Shown here: in pieces, positions 1 through 5,156 of the stretch
Layout of the letters: the number at the start of each line of letters is the position of its first letter
Numbering within the stretch: the first letter of the stretch is position 1
Source of the DNA: Pseudomonadota bacterium
GTDB lineage: Bacteria > Pseudomonadota > Gammaproteobacteria > Steroidobacterales > Steroidobacteraceae
Assembly: GCA_003242495.1 (NCBI GenBank)
Contig: QGUO01000242.1
Coordinates: 1-5,895 of the forward strand
DNA: 5,895 nt
Direction of reading: 5' to 3'
Made by a program: the position numbers and the translations under genes
Notes under the pieces: model-generated
Seen by the model: the letters and a program-made list of their open reading frames with translations, nothing else
The model's database searches: none
Told to the model about the DNA's origin: nothing

Positions 1-3
1 GTA

Positions 4-25
4 GTGTTGTAGTTAACTACAACAC
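4..25. promoter_or_regulatory. Perfect 22-bp palindrome, likely operator of the GntR/YtrA regulator
   Basis: Two 11-base arms, GTGTTGTAGTT and its exact reverse complement AACTACAACAC, meet with no spacer between bases 14 and 15. The site ends 23 bases before the regulator's start codon and immediately precedes a candidate extended -10 element. GntR-family dimers bind short inverted repeats, and YtrA-type regulators typically repress their own ABC operons, so an autoregulatory operator is the natural reading. The perfect symmetry and AT-rich centre in a GC-rich window are directly visible; the protein-site pairing is inferred. As RNA it would also form a hairpin, but its position upstream of the -10 makes transcription from the local promoter unlikely. 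Confidence 0.72.
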
Positions 26-30
26 CATAG

Positions 31-39
31 TGCTATATC
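31..39 (+). promoter_or_regulatory. Candidate extended -10 promoter of the regulator-ABC operon
   Basis: TGCTATATC fits the extended -10 form TGnTATAAT with four of six hexamer matches. No good -35 is seen at the usual distance; the palindrome occupies that region, so a bound repressor would block polymerase. The hexamer ends nine bases before the ATG at 49, placing the expected transcription start at or within about three bases of the start codon and implying a leaderless or nearly leaderless mRNA. There is no convincing Shine-Dalgarno before that ATG, which agrees. Position is inferred from sequence only. Confidence 0.5.
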
Positions 40-48
40 GCTCTCGAG

Positions 49-444
49 ATGGAACACGACTGGAATGACAGCCAGCCCATCTACCGCCAGCTTCGCGACC
101 GGGTGGTGGCCATGATCCTCGAGGGCGTGCTCAACGAAGGCGACCCGTTGCCCTCGGTGCGCAACGTCGCGGCCGAGTACCGTGTGAACCCGCTCACGGT
201 GCTCAAGGGCTACCAGCAACTGGTCGACGAGCAGCTCGTCGAGAAACGCCGCGGCCGCGGCATGTTCATCAACGAGGGCGCGCGTCGCATGCTGCTCCAA
301 GTCGAGCGGCAACGATTTCTGACCGAGGAGTGGCCGAAGATCATGGCCACCATCCAACGCCTGGGGCTCGACCCCGCGGCGCTGCTGCACGCCCCGGCGT
401 CGCCGGGTGTCGGCAAGCCGGGTGCCGATGAGGAGGAGCGTTGA
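49..444 (+). CDS. GntR-family transcriptional regulator, YtrA subfamily
   Basis: This 131-residue cytoplasmic DNA-binding protein probably represses its own operon and responds to envelope or antibiotic-type stress. Residues about 9-75 form the GntR winged helix-turn-helix: it opens with QPIYRQL, the recognition region is LPSVRNVAAEYRVNPLTV (34-51), and the wing is EKRRGRGMFI (65-74). Only a short helical tail follows (about 80-107), with no FCD, UTRA or aminotransferase domain; this length and layout are those of the YtrA subfamily, which is typically encoded next to ABC genes, as here. The last residues are Glu-rich (DEEER) because the codons double as the ribosome binding site of the next gene. 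The ATG at 49 was chosen because the GntR fold begins nine residues later and a promoter-like element lies just upstream; no Shine-Dalgarno supports it. Family assignment is firm; the inducing signal is unknown. Confidence 0.93.
   Translation: MEHDWNDSQPIYRQLRDRVVAMILEGVLNEGDPLPSVRNVAAEYRVNPLTVLKGYQQLVDEQLVEKRRGRGMFINEGARRMLLQVERQRFLTEEWPKIMATIQRLGLDPAALLHAPASPGVGKPGADEEER
431..438 (+). promoter_or_regulatory. Strong ribosome binding site deciding the ATPase start
   Basis: AGGAGGAG lies inside the 3' end of the regulator gene. Its final GGAG is eight bases before the ATG at 447, a good spacing. It is too close (two to four bases) to the alternative in-frame TTG at 441, which overlaps the regulator's stop region. 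The ATG at 447 is therefore preferred, and its position suggests translational coupling to the regulator. Confidence 0.7.
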
Positions 445-446
445 GC

Positions 447-1340
447 ATGTCCCCCATCGATGCAACGGCGGTGATCCGGGCGCGCGCCCTGCGCAAGCGT
501 TACGGCGCCACGGTCGCGCTCGACGGCGTGGATCTGCGCGTGCCCGAGGGTCGCATGGTCGGGCTCATCGGCCCGAACGGCGCGGGCAAGACTACGGCGC
601 TCAAGGCCATCCTGGGCTTGACGCCCTACGAGGGGGAGCTGGTGGTCCTCGGCGTCGATCCCTGGCGCCAGCGCGAGCGATTGATGCGGGAGGTTTGTTT
701 CATCGCGGATGTCGCGGTGCTGCCGCGCTGGCTGCGCGTGCAGCAGGCGCTCGACTTCGTCGCCGGCGTCCACCCGCGATTCGACCGCGCCAAGGCGGAA
801 AGCTTTCTTGCCCGTACCGCGATCAAACGCCAAAGCCGCGTGGGCGAGCTCTCCAAGGGGATGGTCACGCAGCTTCATCTCGCGCTGGTCATGGCGATCG
901 ATGCGCGGCTGCTGGTGCTCGACGAGCCTACGCTCGGGCTCGACATCCTGTATCGCAAGCAGTTTTACGACACCCTGCTCAACGACTACTTCGACCATAG
1001 CCGCACGATTCTCGTCACCACTCACCAGGTCGAGGAGATCCAGCATGTGCTCACCGACGTGATGTTCATGAATCGGGGCCGCATCGTTCTGGACTGCAGC
1101 ATGGAGGATTTGGAGGAACGCTACGTCGAAGTGCTGGTGCACCCCGAGCGCCTGTCCGCGGCGCGTGCGCTCGGCCCGATCCACGAGAGCCAGGTGTTCG
1201 GTCGCAGCGCGCTGCTGTTCGAAGGCGTCGAGCGTGATCGTCTGGCGCAGCTCGGTGAGCTGCGCTCGCCCGGCATCGCGGACTTGTTCGTTGCCATGAT
1301 CGGTGGACAACACGGCGAACGGCCGGGGGAGGCCGCATGA
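447..1340 (+). CDS. ABC transporter ATP-binding protein (YtrB/CcmA-type, drug/antimicrobial exporter family)
   Basis: This 297-residue ATPase would sit on the cytoplasmic face of the inner membrane and power the permease encoded next to it. Visible motifs are Walker A GPNGAGKTT (42-50), a signature LSKGM (135-139) in place of the classical LSGGQ, Walker B LLVLDE (155-160) followed by the D-loop PTLGLD, and the switch histidine in TTHQ (His193). The usual Q-loop glutamine is not evident: that stretch reads CFIADVAVLPRW (84-95). The LSKGM signature is common in bacitracin/Ytr-type transporters. After the nucleotide-binding domain, about 80 residues form a C-terminal extension of unassigned role. 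The start lies two bases after the regulator's stop, and the 3' end overlaps the permease start by four bases (ATGA), so the three genes are one operon. The substrate cannot be told from sequence. A TTG start at 441 would add only two residues. Confidence 0.93.
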   Translation: MSPIDATAVIRARALRKRYGATVALDGVDLRVPEGRMVGLIGPNGAGKTTALKAILGLTPYEGELVVLGVDPWRQRERLMREVCFIADVAVLPRWLRVQQALDFVAGVHPRFDRAKAESFLARTAIKRQSRVGELSKGMVTQLHLALVMAIDARLLVLDEPTLGLDILYRKQFYDTLLNDYFDHSRTILVTTHQVEEIQHVLTDVMFMNRGRIVLDCSMEDLEERYVEVLVHPERLSAARALGPIHESQVFGRSALLFEGVERDRLAQLGELRSPGIADLFVAMIGGQHGERPGEAA

Positions 1341-2275
1341 ACGCGACGAGTCTGACGGCGGAGGCTCCCGGAGAGGCGGTGAGCGCCACGCGACCGTTCC
1401 TCTGGCTGGTGCGCCGCGAGCTTTGGGAGCATCGCTCCATCGTGTGGGCACCGCTGATCGCCGCCGGGGTGATTCTTCTCGGCGCGCTGTTCAACGCGCT
1501 GAACCTGACGGGCAGTGTGCGCATGCTCGGTCAGCTGGAAGTCATGCCCCGGCGCGAACTGTTCGCCGTGATCCACAGCGCCATCGCCGGGCTCGTCGCC
1601 ATTCTCATGTTCGTGGTTGCCTGGTTCTATGCGCTCGATGCCATGTACAACGAGCGGCGCGACCGCAGCATTCTGTTCTGGAAGTCGCTGCCGGTCTCCG
1701 ATACCGAGACGGTGCTCGCAAAGCTGTTCATCCTGATAATCGTGGTGCCGGCGATCGCTTTCGTCGTGACCCTGGCGGTGCAGTGCCTGGTGGCCGTCGT
1801 CTTCTCGGCAACGATGCTGTTCGTCGGCGGGAGCGATGCCTCGTTATGGTCGCATCTGCCGCCCGCCTGGCTGGCCTTGAATTTTCTGTACGCACTGGCA
1901 TTACAGGGCCTGTGGCTCGCGCCGGTCTACGGCTGGCTCCTGCTGGTCTCCGCGTGGTCGAGACGTCAGCCGTTCCTATGGAGTGTCCTGCCGATCTCGG
2001 CCCTGGTGCTGCTCGAGCGCATTACATTCGGGACCGGCTACATCGGCCGGGGGATCGGCCATCAAGTGATGAGCGGATTGCTGGTCATCGGCAGTCACGT
2101 TGGCGTCCCCGTGATCCGTATGCACGAGGAAGGGGTGGAGGTCATGCCCTGGGCCATGGACGGGCTCGATGCCGGCACGGGCCTGGACCAGCCGCAACTG
2201 TGGATCGGCCTGCTCGTGGCGCTCATCCTGGTCGCGGCCACCGTATGGATACGGCGTTGGCGCGAGCCGATCTGA
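1337..2275 (+). CDS. ABC-2 type transporter permease, partner of the preceding ATPase
   Basis: This 312-residue inner-membrane protein should form the transport channel with the ATPase. About six hydrophobic segments are visible, near residues 37-56, 81-103, 129-158, 173-202, 211-229 and 289-306. The cytoplasmic loop after the second contains NERRDRSILFWKSLPVSDTE (about 110-129), a hallmark of ABC-2 permeases of the YtrC/ABC-2 membrane family and the likely coupling region. A polar periplasmic stretch (about 240-285) precedes the last helix. A G-rich ribosome binding site (GGGGGAGG, 1325-1332) lies four bases before the ATG, and the ATGA overlap with the ATPase implies coupled, equimolar synthesis. 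There is no signal peptide; the N-terminal 20 residues are Ala/Thr/Glu-rich and cytoplasmic. Export is inferred from the family; the substrate is unknown, with antimicrobial peptide or cell-wall-antibiotic stress a reasonable guess. Confidence 0.9.
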   Translation: MNATSLTAEAPGEAVSATRPFLWLVRRELWEHRSIVWAPLIAAGVILLGALFNALNLTGSVRMLGQLEVMPRRELFAVIHSAIAGLVAILMFVVAWFYALDAMYNERRDRSILFWKSLPVSDTETVLAKLFILIIVVPAIAFVVTLAVQCLVAVVFSATMLFVGGSDASLWSHLPPAWLALNFLYALALQGLWLAPVYGWLLLVSAWSRRQPFLWSVLPISALVLLERITFGTGYIGRGIGHQVMSGLLVIGSHVGVPVIRMHEEGVEVMPWAMDGLDAGTGLDQPQLWIGLLVALILVAATVWIRRWREPI

Positions 2276-2293
2276 GGGGTCCCAGCGAGAGTT

Positions 2294-2307
2294 CCCAAGC
2301 CCTTGGG
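2294..2307. repeat. Short inverted repeat after the ABC operon
   Basis: CCCAAG and CTTGGG are separated by two bases, 18 bases after the permease stop. As RNA this gives five base pairs around a four-base loop. No T-run follows, so it is a poor intrinsic terminator. It overlaps the -35 half of the otsA promoter candidate and could instead be a small binding site. Low significance alone. Confidence 0.3.
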
Positions 2308-2331
2308 CATGGGTAAGTCTTTGAATATGAT
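2303..2331 (+). promoter_or_regulatory. Candidate sigma-70 promoter for otsA
   Basis: TTGGGC (2303-2308) and TATGAT (2326-2331) are 17 bases apart; the -10 matches the consensus at five of six positions and the -35 at three. A start near 2338 would give an otsA leader of roughly 110 bases containing both hairpins at 2374-2431. A weaker alternative -10, TATGGT at 2365-2370, would place the start inside the first hairpin. Either is plausible and neither is proven. Confidence 0.35.
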
Positions 2332-2373
2332 GCAGCGATGGAACACGGACGCCGGGAAATGCGTTATGGTAAT

Positions 2374-2396
2374 CCCCTGGGGGGTCCCCCCCGGGG
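2374..2396 (+). promoter_or_regulatory. Very GC-rich hairpin in the otsA leader
   Basis: The segment reads CCCC, T, GGGGGG, T, CCCCCC, C, GGGG: a near-perfect inverted repeat centred on T2385 whose only mismatch is T2378 against C2392. In RNA the innermost pairs must open to make a loop, leaving about eight to nine strong G-C pairs. The bases after it (CACAACAAGG) are not a U-run, so it is not a standard intrinsic terminator. It may insulate the ABC operon, stabilise otsA mRNA or act with the hairpin beginning five bases later. Confidence 0.55.
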
Positions 2397-2400
2397 CACA

Positions 2401-2431
2401 ACAAGGCCCCGCGTGCACGGACGCCCCTTGT
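2401..2431 (+). promoter_or_regulatory. Second leader hairpin abutting the otsA ribosome binding site
   Basis: ACAAGG (2401-2406) pairs exactly with CCTTGT (2426-2431). Inside it GCGT (2411-2414) pairs with ACGC (2421-2424) around a six-base loop, leaving a four-by-one internal loop. The outer stem ends one base before AGGAG (2433-2437), the otsA Shine-Dalgarno, so folding could alter ribosome access. Pairing is read directly; a regulatory role is inferred. Confidence 0.5.
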
Positions 2432-2447
2432 CAGGAGAACCCGCCGC

Positions 2448-3860
2448 ATGGGTCGATTGGTCTGCGTATCGAATCGAATCTCTCTGCCGCGTAAATCTGC
2501 CGCGCCGGGTGGTCTGGCCGTCGGCATCCTGAGCGCCCTGAAGCGTACCGGAGGACTGTGGTTCGGCTGGGGCGGCGAAACGGTCGACCACGAGCCCGGC
2601 GAACCCGATCTGCACATCCGCGAAGGCGTCACGTACGCCACCATCGAGCTGCGCGCCAGCGAGTTCGACAACTATTACAACGGCTACTCCAACGACGTGC
2701 TGTGGCCGTTGTTTCATTACTTCCTGAAAGGGATGCATTACAGCGTCGAGCAACGCGACGCCTACGAGAGCGTCAATCGCACCTTCGCGCAGAAGCTGGT
2801 GCCGCTGCTCACCCCCGACGATCGCATCTGGGTGCACGACTACCATCTGATTCCGCTCGGTCGTCGATTGCGCGAGCTGGGCGTGCGTCAACCGCTCGGC
2901 TTCTTCCTGCACATCCCGTTCCCCAACATCGAGATGCTGCGCGTGCTGCCTTGCTACGCGGAATTGCTACGCGATCTGACGAGCTACGACGTCGTCGGCT
3001 TTCAGACGGAGAACGATTTGCAGGCGTTCCATTCTGGCATCGAGCACCTGTTCGGCGCCGAGGCGCTCAAGCCGGACGGGCGCATCCGCATCGGTGATCA
3101 TGTGTTACGCGCCGATGTGTTTCCGATCGGCGTGGATGTGGCCAGCGTGCAGCGTGAGGCGGCCGAGGCGATCTCCACCGAGGTGGTGCGCCGCATGGTC
3201 GACAGCCTCATGGGCCGCAGCCTGATGATCGGCGTGGATCGGCTCGACTACAGCAAGGGGCTGGTGGAGCGCTTCGTCGCCTACGAGAGCTTTCTCGAGA
3301 CCTATCCGGAGAACATCGGTCGCATCACGTACCTGCAGATTGCGCCGCTGTCGCGCACTGACGTGCGCGCCTATGCGGAAATCCGTCAGTCGCTGGAACA
3401 GGCCGCCGGGCGCACCAACGGCCGGTTCGCGGATACGGATTGGACGCCGATCCGCTATCTGAACCGCAATTTCCCGCATGCCACGCTGATGGGGTTCCTG
3501 CGTGCAGCCAAGGTGGGCTTGATCACGCCGCTGCGCGACGGGATGAACCTGGTCGCGAAAGAATTCGTCGTCTCGCAGGATCCGCAAGACCCCGGAGTGC
3601 TCATCCTGTCGACCCTGGCGGGCGCCGCGCGCGAGCTGACCGGAGCGTTGCTCGTGAATCCCTACGACACCCGAGCCGTGAGTCATGCCATGCGCGCCGC
3701 GCTCGAAATGCCGCTGCCCGAGCGGCGCGAACGCTATAACGCGATGATGCAGGTCTTGAAGCGCAACGACATCAATGCCTGGACGCGGCGTTTCACCGAG
3801 GCGCTCGAACACGTCCAGGGCGGCAGCTCGCGCGTGCGGGTGTTGGGCACGACGGCCTGA
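2448..3860 (+). CDS. otsA: Trehalose-6-phosphate synthase (GT20 family)
   Basis: This cytoplasmic enzyme transfers glucose from a nucleotide sugar (UDP-glucose in most homologues) to glucose-6-phosphate, making trehalose-6-phosphate, first step of the OtsA-OtsB pathway to the osmoprotectant trehalose. The 470 residues match the usual length of bacterial OtsA. Family landmarks in order: VSNR with Arg10, the GGLA loop (21-24), WFGWGG with Trp41, NDVLWPLFHY with Trp86, VHDYHL with Asp131, the HIPFP segment (155-159), VDRLDYSKG with Arg265 and Lys270, Arg303, LRDGMNLVAKEF with Asp364 and Glu372. These correspond to donor and acceptor contacts of E. coli OtsA, so it should be active. No OtsB phosphatase domain is fused, and no otsB lies in the window. 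The start is fixed by AGGAG (2433-2437) ten bases upstream and by the N-terminus MGRLVCVSNRI, which aligns with the family start. It is probably separately transcribed from the ABC operon 172 bases upstream. Confidence 0.96.
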   Translation: MGRLVCVSNRISLPRKSAAPGGLAVGILSALKRTGGLWFGWGGETVDHEPGEPDLHIREGVTYATIELRASEFDNYYNGYSNDVLWPLFHYFLKGMHYSVEQRDAYESVNRTFAQKLVPLLTPDDRIWVHDYHLIPLGRRLRELGVRQPLGFFLHIPFPNIEMLRVLPCYAELLRDLTSYDVVGFQTENDLQAFHSGIEHLFGAEALKPDGRIRIGDHVLRADVFPIGVDVASVQREAAEAISTEVVRRMVDSLMGRSLMIGVDRLDYSKGLVERFVAYESFLETYPENIGRITYLQIAPLSRTDVRAYAEIRQSLEQAAGRTNGRFADTDWTPIRYLNRNFPHATLMGFLRAAKVGLITPLRDGMNLVAKEFVVSQDPQDPGVLILSTLAGAARELTGALLVNPYDTRAVSHAMRAALEMPLPERRERYNAMMQVLKRNDINAWTRRFTEALEHVQGGSSRVRVLGTTA

Positions 3861-3939
3861 CGCCCACCTGACCGGATTCGTCCATACATCGCTGCGTGAG
3901 CGGTGCGCGCCGCAACGCCGCAGCGGCGGGCCTTCCTGG
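3861..3939. other. Convergent intergenic region between otsA and the channel gene
   Basis: Both genes end into this 79-base gap, so a bidirectional terminator would be expected. The best structure is CGCCG (3916-3920), loop CAG, CGGCG (3924-3928), five G-C pairs. No T-run follows on either strand, so a classical intrinsic terminator is not supported and Rho-dependent ending is possible. I see no ORF or other signal here. Confidence 0.4.
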
Positions 3940-5055
3940 TTACGCTTGTGCCTCCGAGAGCGTCGCTGTCGGCACCTTGGCGGCTTCCGGCGGCTGCATC
4001 TGCGTCACCCACAGCTTCTGGGTTGGGTAGGCGAGCGTCACGCCGGCGCGCTCGAACGACTCGACGATGGCCAGGTTGATCTCCTGGTGGATGTCCATGT
4101 ACTTGTTGTAGTCGGGGGAGAGCACGTAGTACACCGCCTCGAATTCGAACGAACCGTGGGCGATCCTGGAGAAGTGGCAGCGATCGAAGCGCACGTCCTC
4201 CTGGGACTCGATGGCGCTGCGGATCATGTCGGCGATCCGAGCCAGCTGCTGGTGAGGCGTCTCGTAAGTCACGGCCACGGCGAACACCACGCGCCGCTCG
4301 CGCATCCGACCGTAGTTGCGCACCCGGCTGGACAACAGGTCGGCGTTCGACATCACGATCTGCTCGCCGGTGAGGCTGCGCAGGCGCACGCTCTTGATGC
4401 CGATGTGCTCGACCGATCCCAGGAAATCGTCGACGATCAGGAAATCGCCGATCACGAACGGCTTGTCGAGCGTGATCGACAGCGACGCAAGCAGATCGCC
4501 GAGCACGTTCTGCACCGCGAGGGCGACCGCGATGCCCCCGATGCCGAGCCCGGCGATGAGCGCCGTGATGTCGATGCCGAGATTGTCCAGCGTGAGCAGC
4601 AGCACCATCGCCCAGATGAGTGCCCGCACGATGAAGCCGATGATGCCCAGCGTGCCCACCGCCGCGCGGTCGGTCTGCATCTGCTGGCTGCGCCTGCGCT
4701 CGAACCAGGTCAGCACCGCTTCGCTGGCCCACAGACCGACCTGCCAGAACGCCGCGATGGTCATGGCCGTCGCGGACGTGCGCGTCATGCCTGGGGGCAG
4801 GTTCAGTGTCAGCGTGCCGAGGAATACCGCAAGCACGACCAGGAACAGCGTGGACGTACGACTGGCGACTTTGAGCGGCAGCTCGAGGAACTCGGTGCGC
4901 TCGGTGGTTCCCATGCGCGCGTAGTTCGTTCTGATGATGCGCCGGGCAATCAACCCGATGACCAGTGCCACCAGGGCGATCGCCAAGGCGCTGCCCCATT
5001 GCGTGAGGTCGTTGCCGAGATACCGTGTCTCGGCCAGTTCGACGAGATCGGTCAT
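3940..5055 (-). CDS. MscS-family mechanosensitive ion channel
   Basis: This 371-residue inner-membrane protein should open when membrane tension rises on osmotic down-shock and release solutes. Hydrophobic segments lie near 20-40, 68-87, 97-117, 135-157 and 162-192, giving five helices instead of the three of E. coli MscS, as in the YnaI/YbdG-like group. The last is the pore helix, rich in small residues (AGLGIGGIAVALAVQN, 168-183). It runs into the conserved segment SITLDKPFVIGD (193-204), which opens the cytoplasmic beta domain. VMSNADLLSSRVRN (234-247) is the family's conserved beta-domain motif, and an alpha/beta domain follows to about 345. Asn183 stands where E. coli MscS has the Gly113 kink. 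The ATG at 5055 was chosen because AGGAGG (5061-5066, minus strand) lies five bases upstream; the longer reading to 5124 needs a TTG start and adds 23 non-family residues. It converges with otsA and diverges from the mlaE-like gene. The specific MscS paralogue is not assigned. Confidence 0.93.
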   Translation of the reverse strand: MTDLVELAETRYLGNDLTQWGSALAIALVALVIGLIARRIIRTNYARMGTTERTEFLELPLKVASRTSTLFLVVLAVFLGTLTLNLPPGMTRTSATAMTIAAFWQVGLWASEAVLTWFERRRSQQMQTDRAAVGTLGIIGFIVRALIWAMVLLLTLDNLGIDITALIAGLGIGGIAVALAVQNVLGDLLASLSITLDKPFVIGDFLIVDDFLGSVEHIGIKSVRLRSLTGEQIVMSNADLLSSRVRNYGRMRERRVVFAVAVTYETPHQQLARIADMIRSAIESQEDVRFDRCHFSRIAHGSFEFEAVYYVLSPDYNKYMDIHQEINLAIVESFERAGVTLAYPTQKLWVTQMQPPEAAKVPTATLSEAQA

Positions 5056-5060
5056 CACGC

Positions 5061-5066
5061 CCTCCT
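5061..5066 (-). promoter_or_regulatory. Ribosome binding site deciding the channel gene start
   Basis: On the minus strand a perfect AGGAGG lies five bases before the ATG at 5055. The upstream in-frame TTG at 5124 has no comparable signal, so this site settles the start in favour of the 371-residue protein. Confidence 0.8.
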
Positions 5067-5095
5067 CATGTGGGCGAGCGGCGAGGGGAGCGTCG

Positions 5096-5124
5096 ACCGT
5101 AACGAATCGGCCCCGCAGGAGCAA
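5096..5124 (-). promoter_or_regulatory. Weak candidate promoter for the channel gene
   Basis: On the minus strand TTGCTC (5119-5124) and TACGGT (5096-5101) are separated by 17 bases, each matching the sigma-70 consensus at three of six positions. Spacing and location are right, giving a leader of about 33 bases that carries the AGGAGG, but the hexamers are poor and chance occurrence is easy. Confidence 0.27.
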
Positions 5125-5137
5125 GGGCGGCGCACCA

Positions 5138-5146
5138 TGCTAGGAT
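5138..5146 (+). promoter_or_regulatory. Candidate extended -10 promoter of the STAS-MlaE gene
   Basis: TGCTAGGAT matches the extended -10 form TGnTATAAT with four hexamer positions plus the TG. There is no good -35, as is common for extended -10 promoters. The hexamer ends ten bases before the ATG at 5157, so transcription would begin at or within a few bases of the start codon. The nearest Shine-Dalgarno-like AGGA (5142-5145) lies inside the -10 and would not be transcribed. Confidence 0.5.
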
Positions 5147-5156
5147 CGCGCCTCGC

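Noticed and set aside
210..1451. 413-codon minus-strand ORF across the regulator and ATPase
   Set aside because: Antisense shadow of two well-supported genes, with His/Asp/Arg-rich composition and no domain.
1303..2316. 337-codon plus-strand ORF overlapping the permease
   Set aside because: Out-of-frame reading of the permease, Arg/Gly-rich and with no membrane pattern, while the permease frame has six clear hydrophobic segments and a family motif.
2303..2532. Small plus-strand ORFs of 63-64 codons running through the otsA leader
   Set aside because: They run through both hairpins and into otsA in other frames and show no recognisable motif. A leader peptide cannot be excluded but is not supported.
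3105..3812. 235-codon minus-strand ORF inside otsA
   Set aside because: Antisense shadow of a highly conserved GT20 gene; composition and lack of motifs argue against coding.
3916..3928. Five-pair hairpin as an intrinsic terminator for otsA or the channel gene
   Set aside because: The stem is short and neither strand has a T-run after it; kept only as a note on the intergenic region.
3734..4999. 421-codon minus-strand ORF overlapping the channel gene in another frame
   Set aside because: Arg/His/Ala-rich out-of-frame reading of the MscS gene with no recognisable domain.
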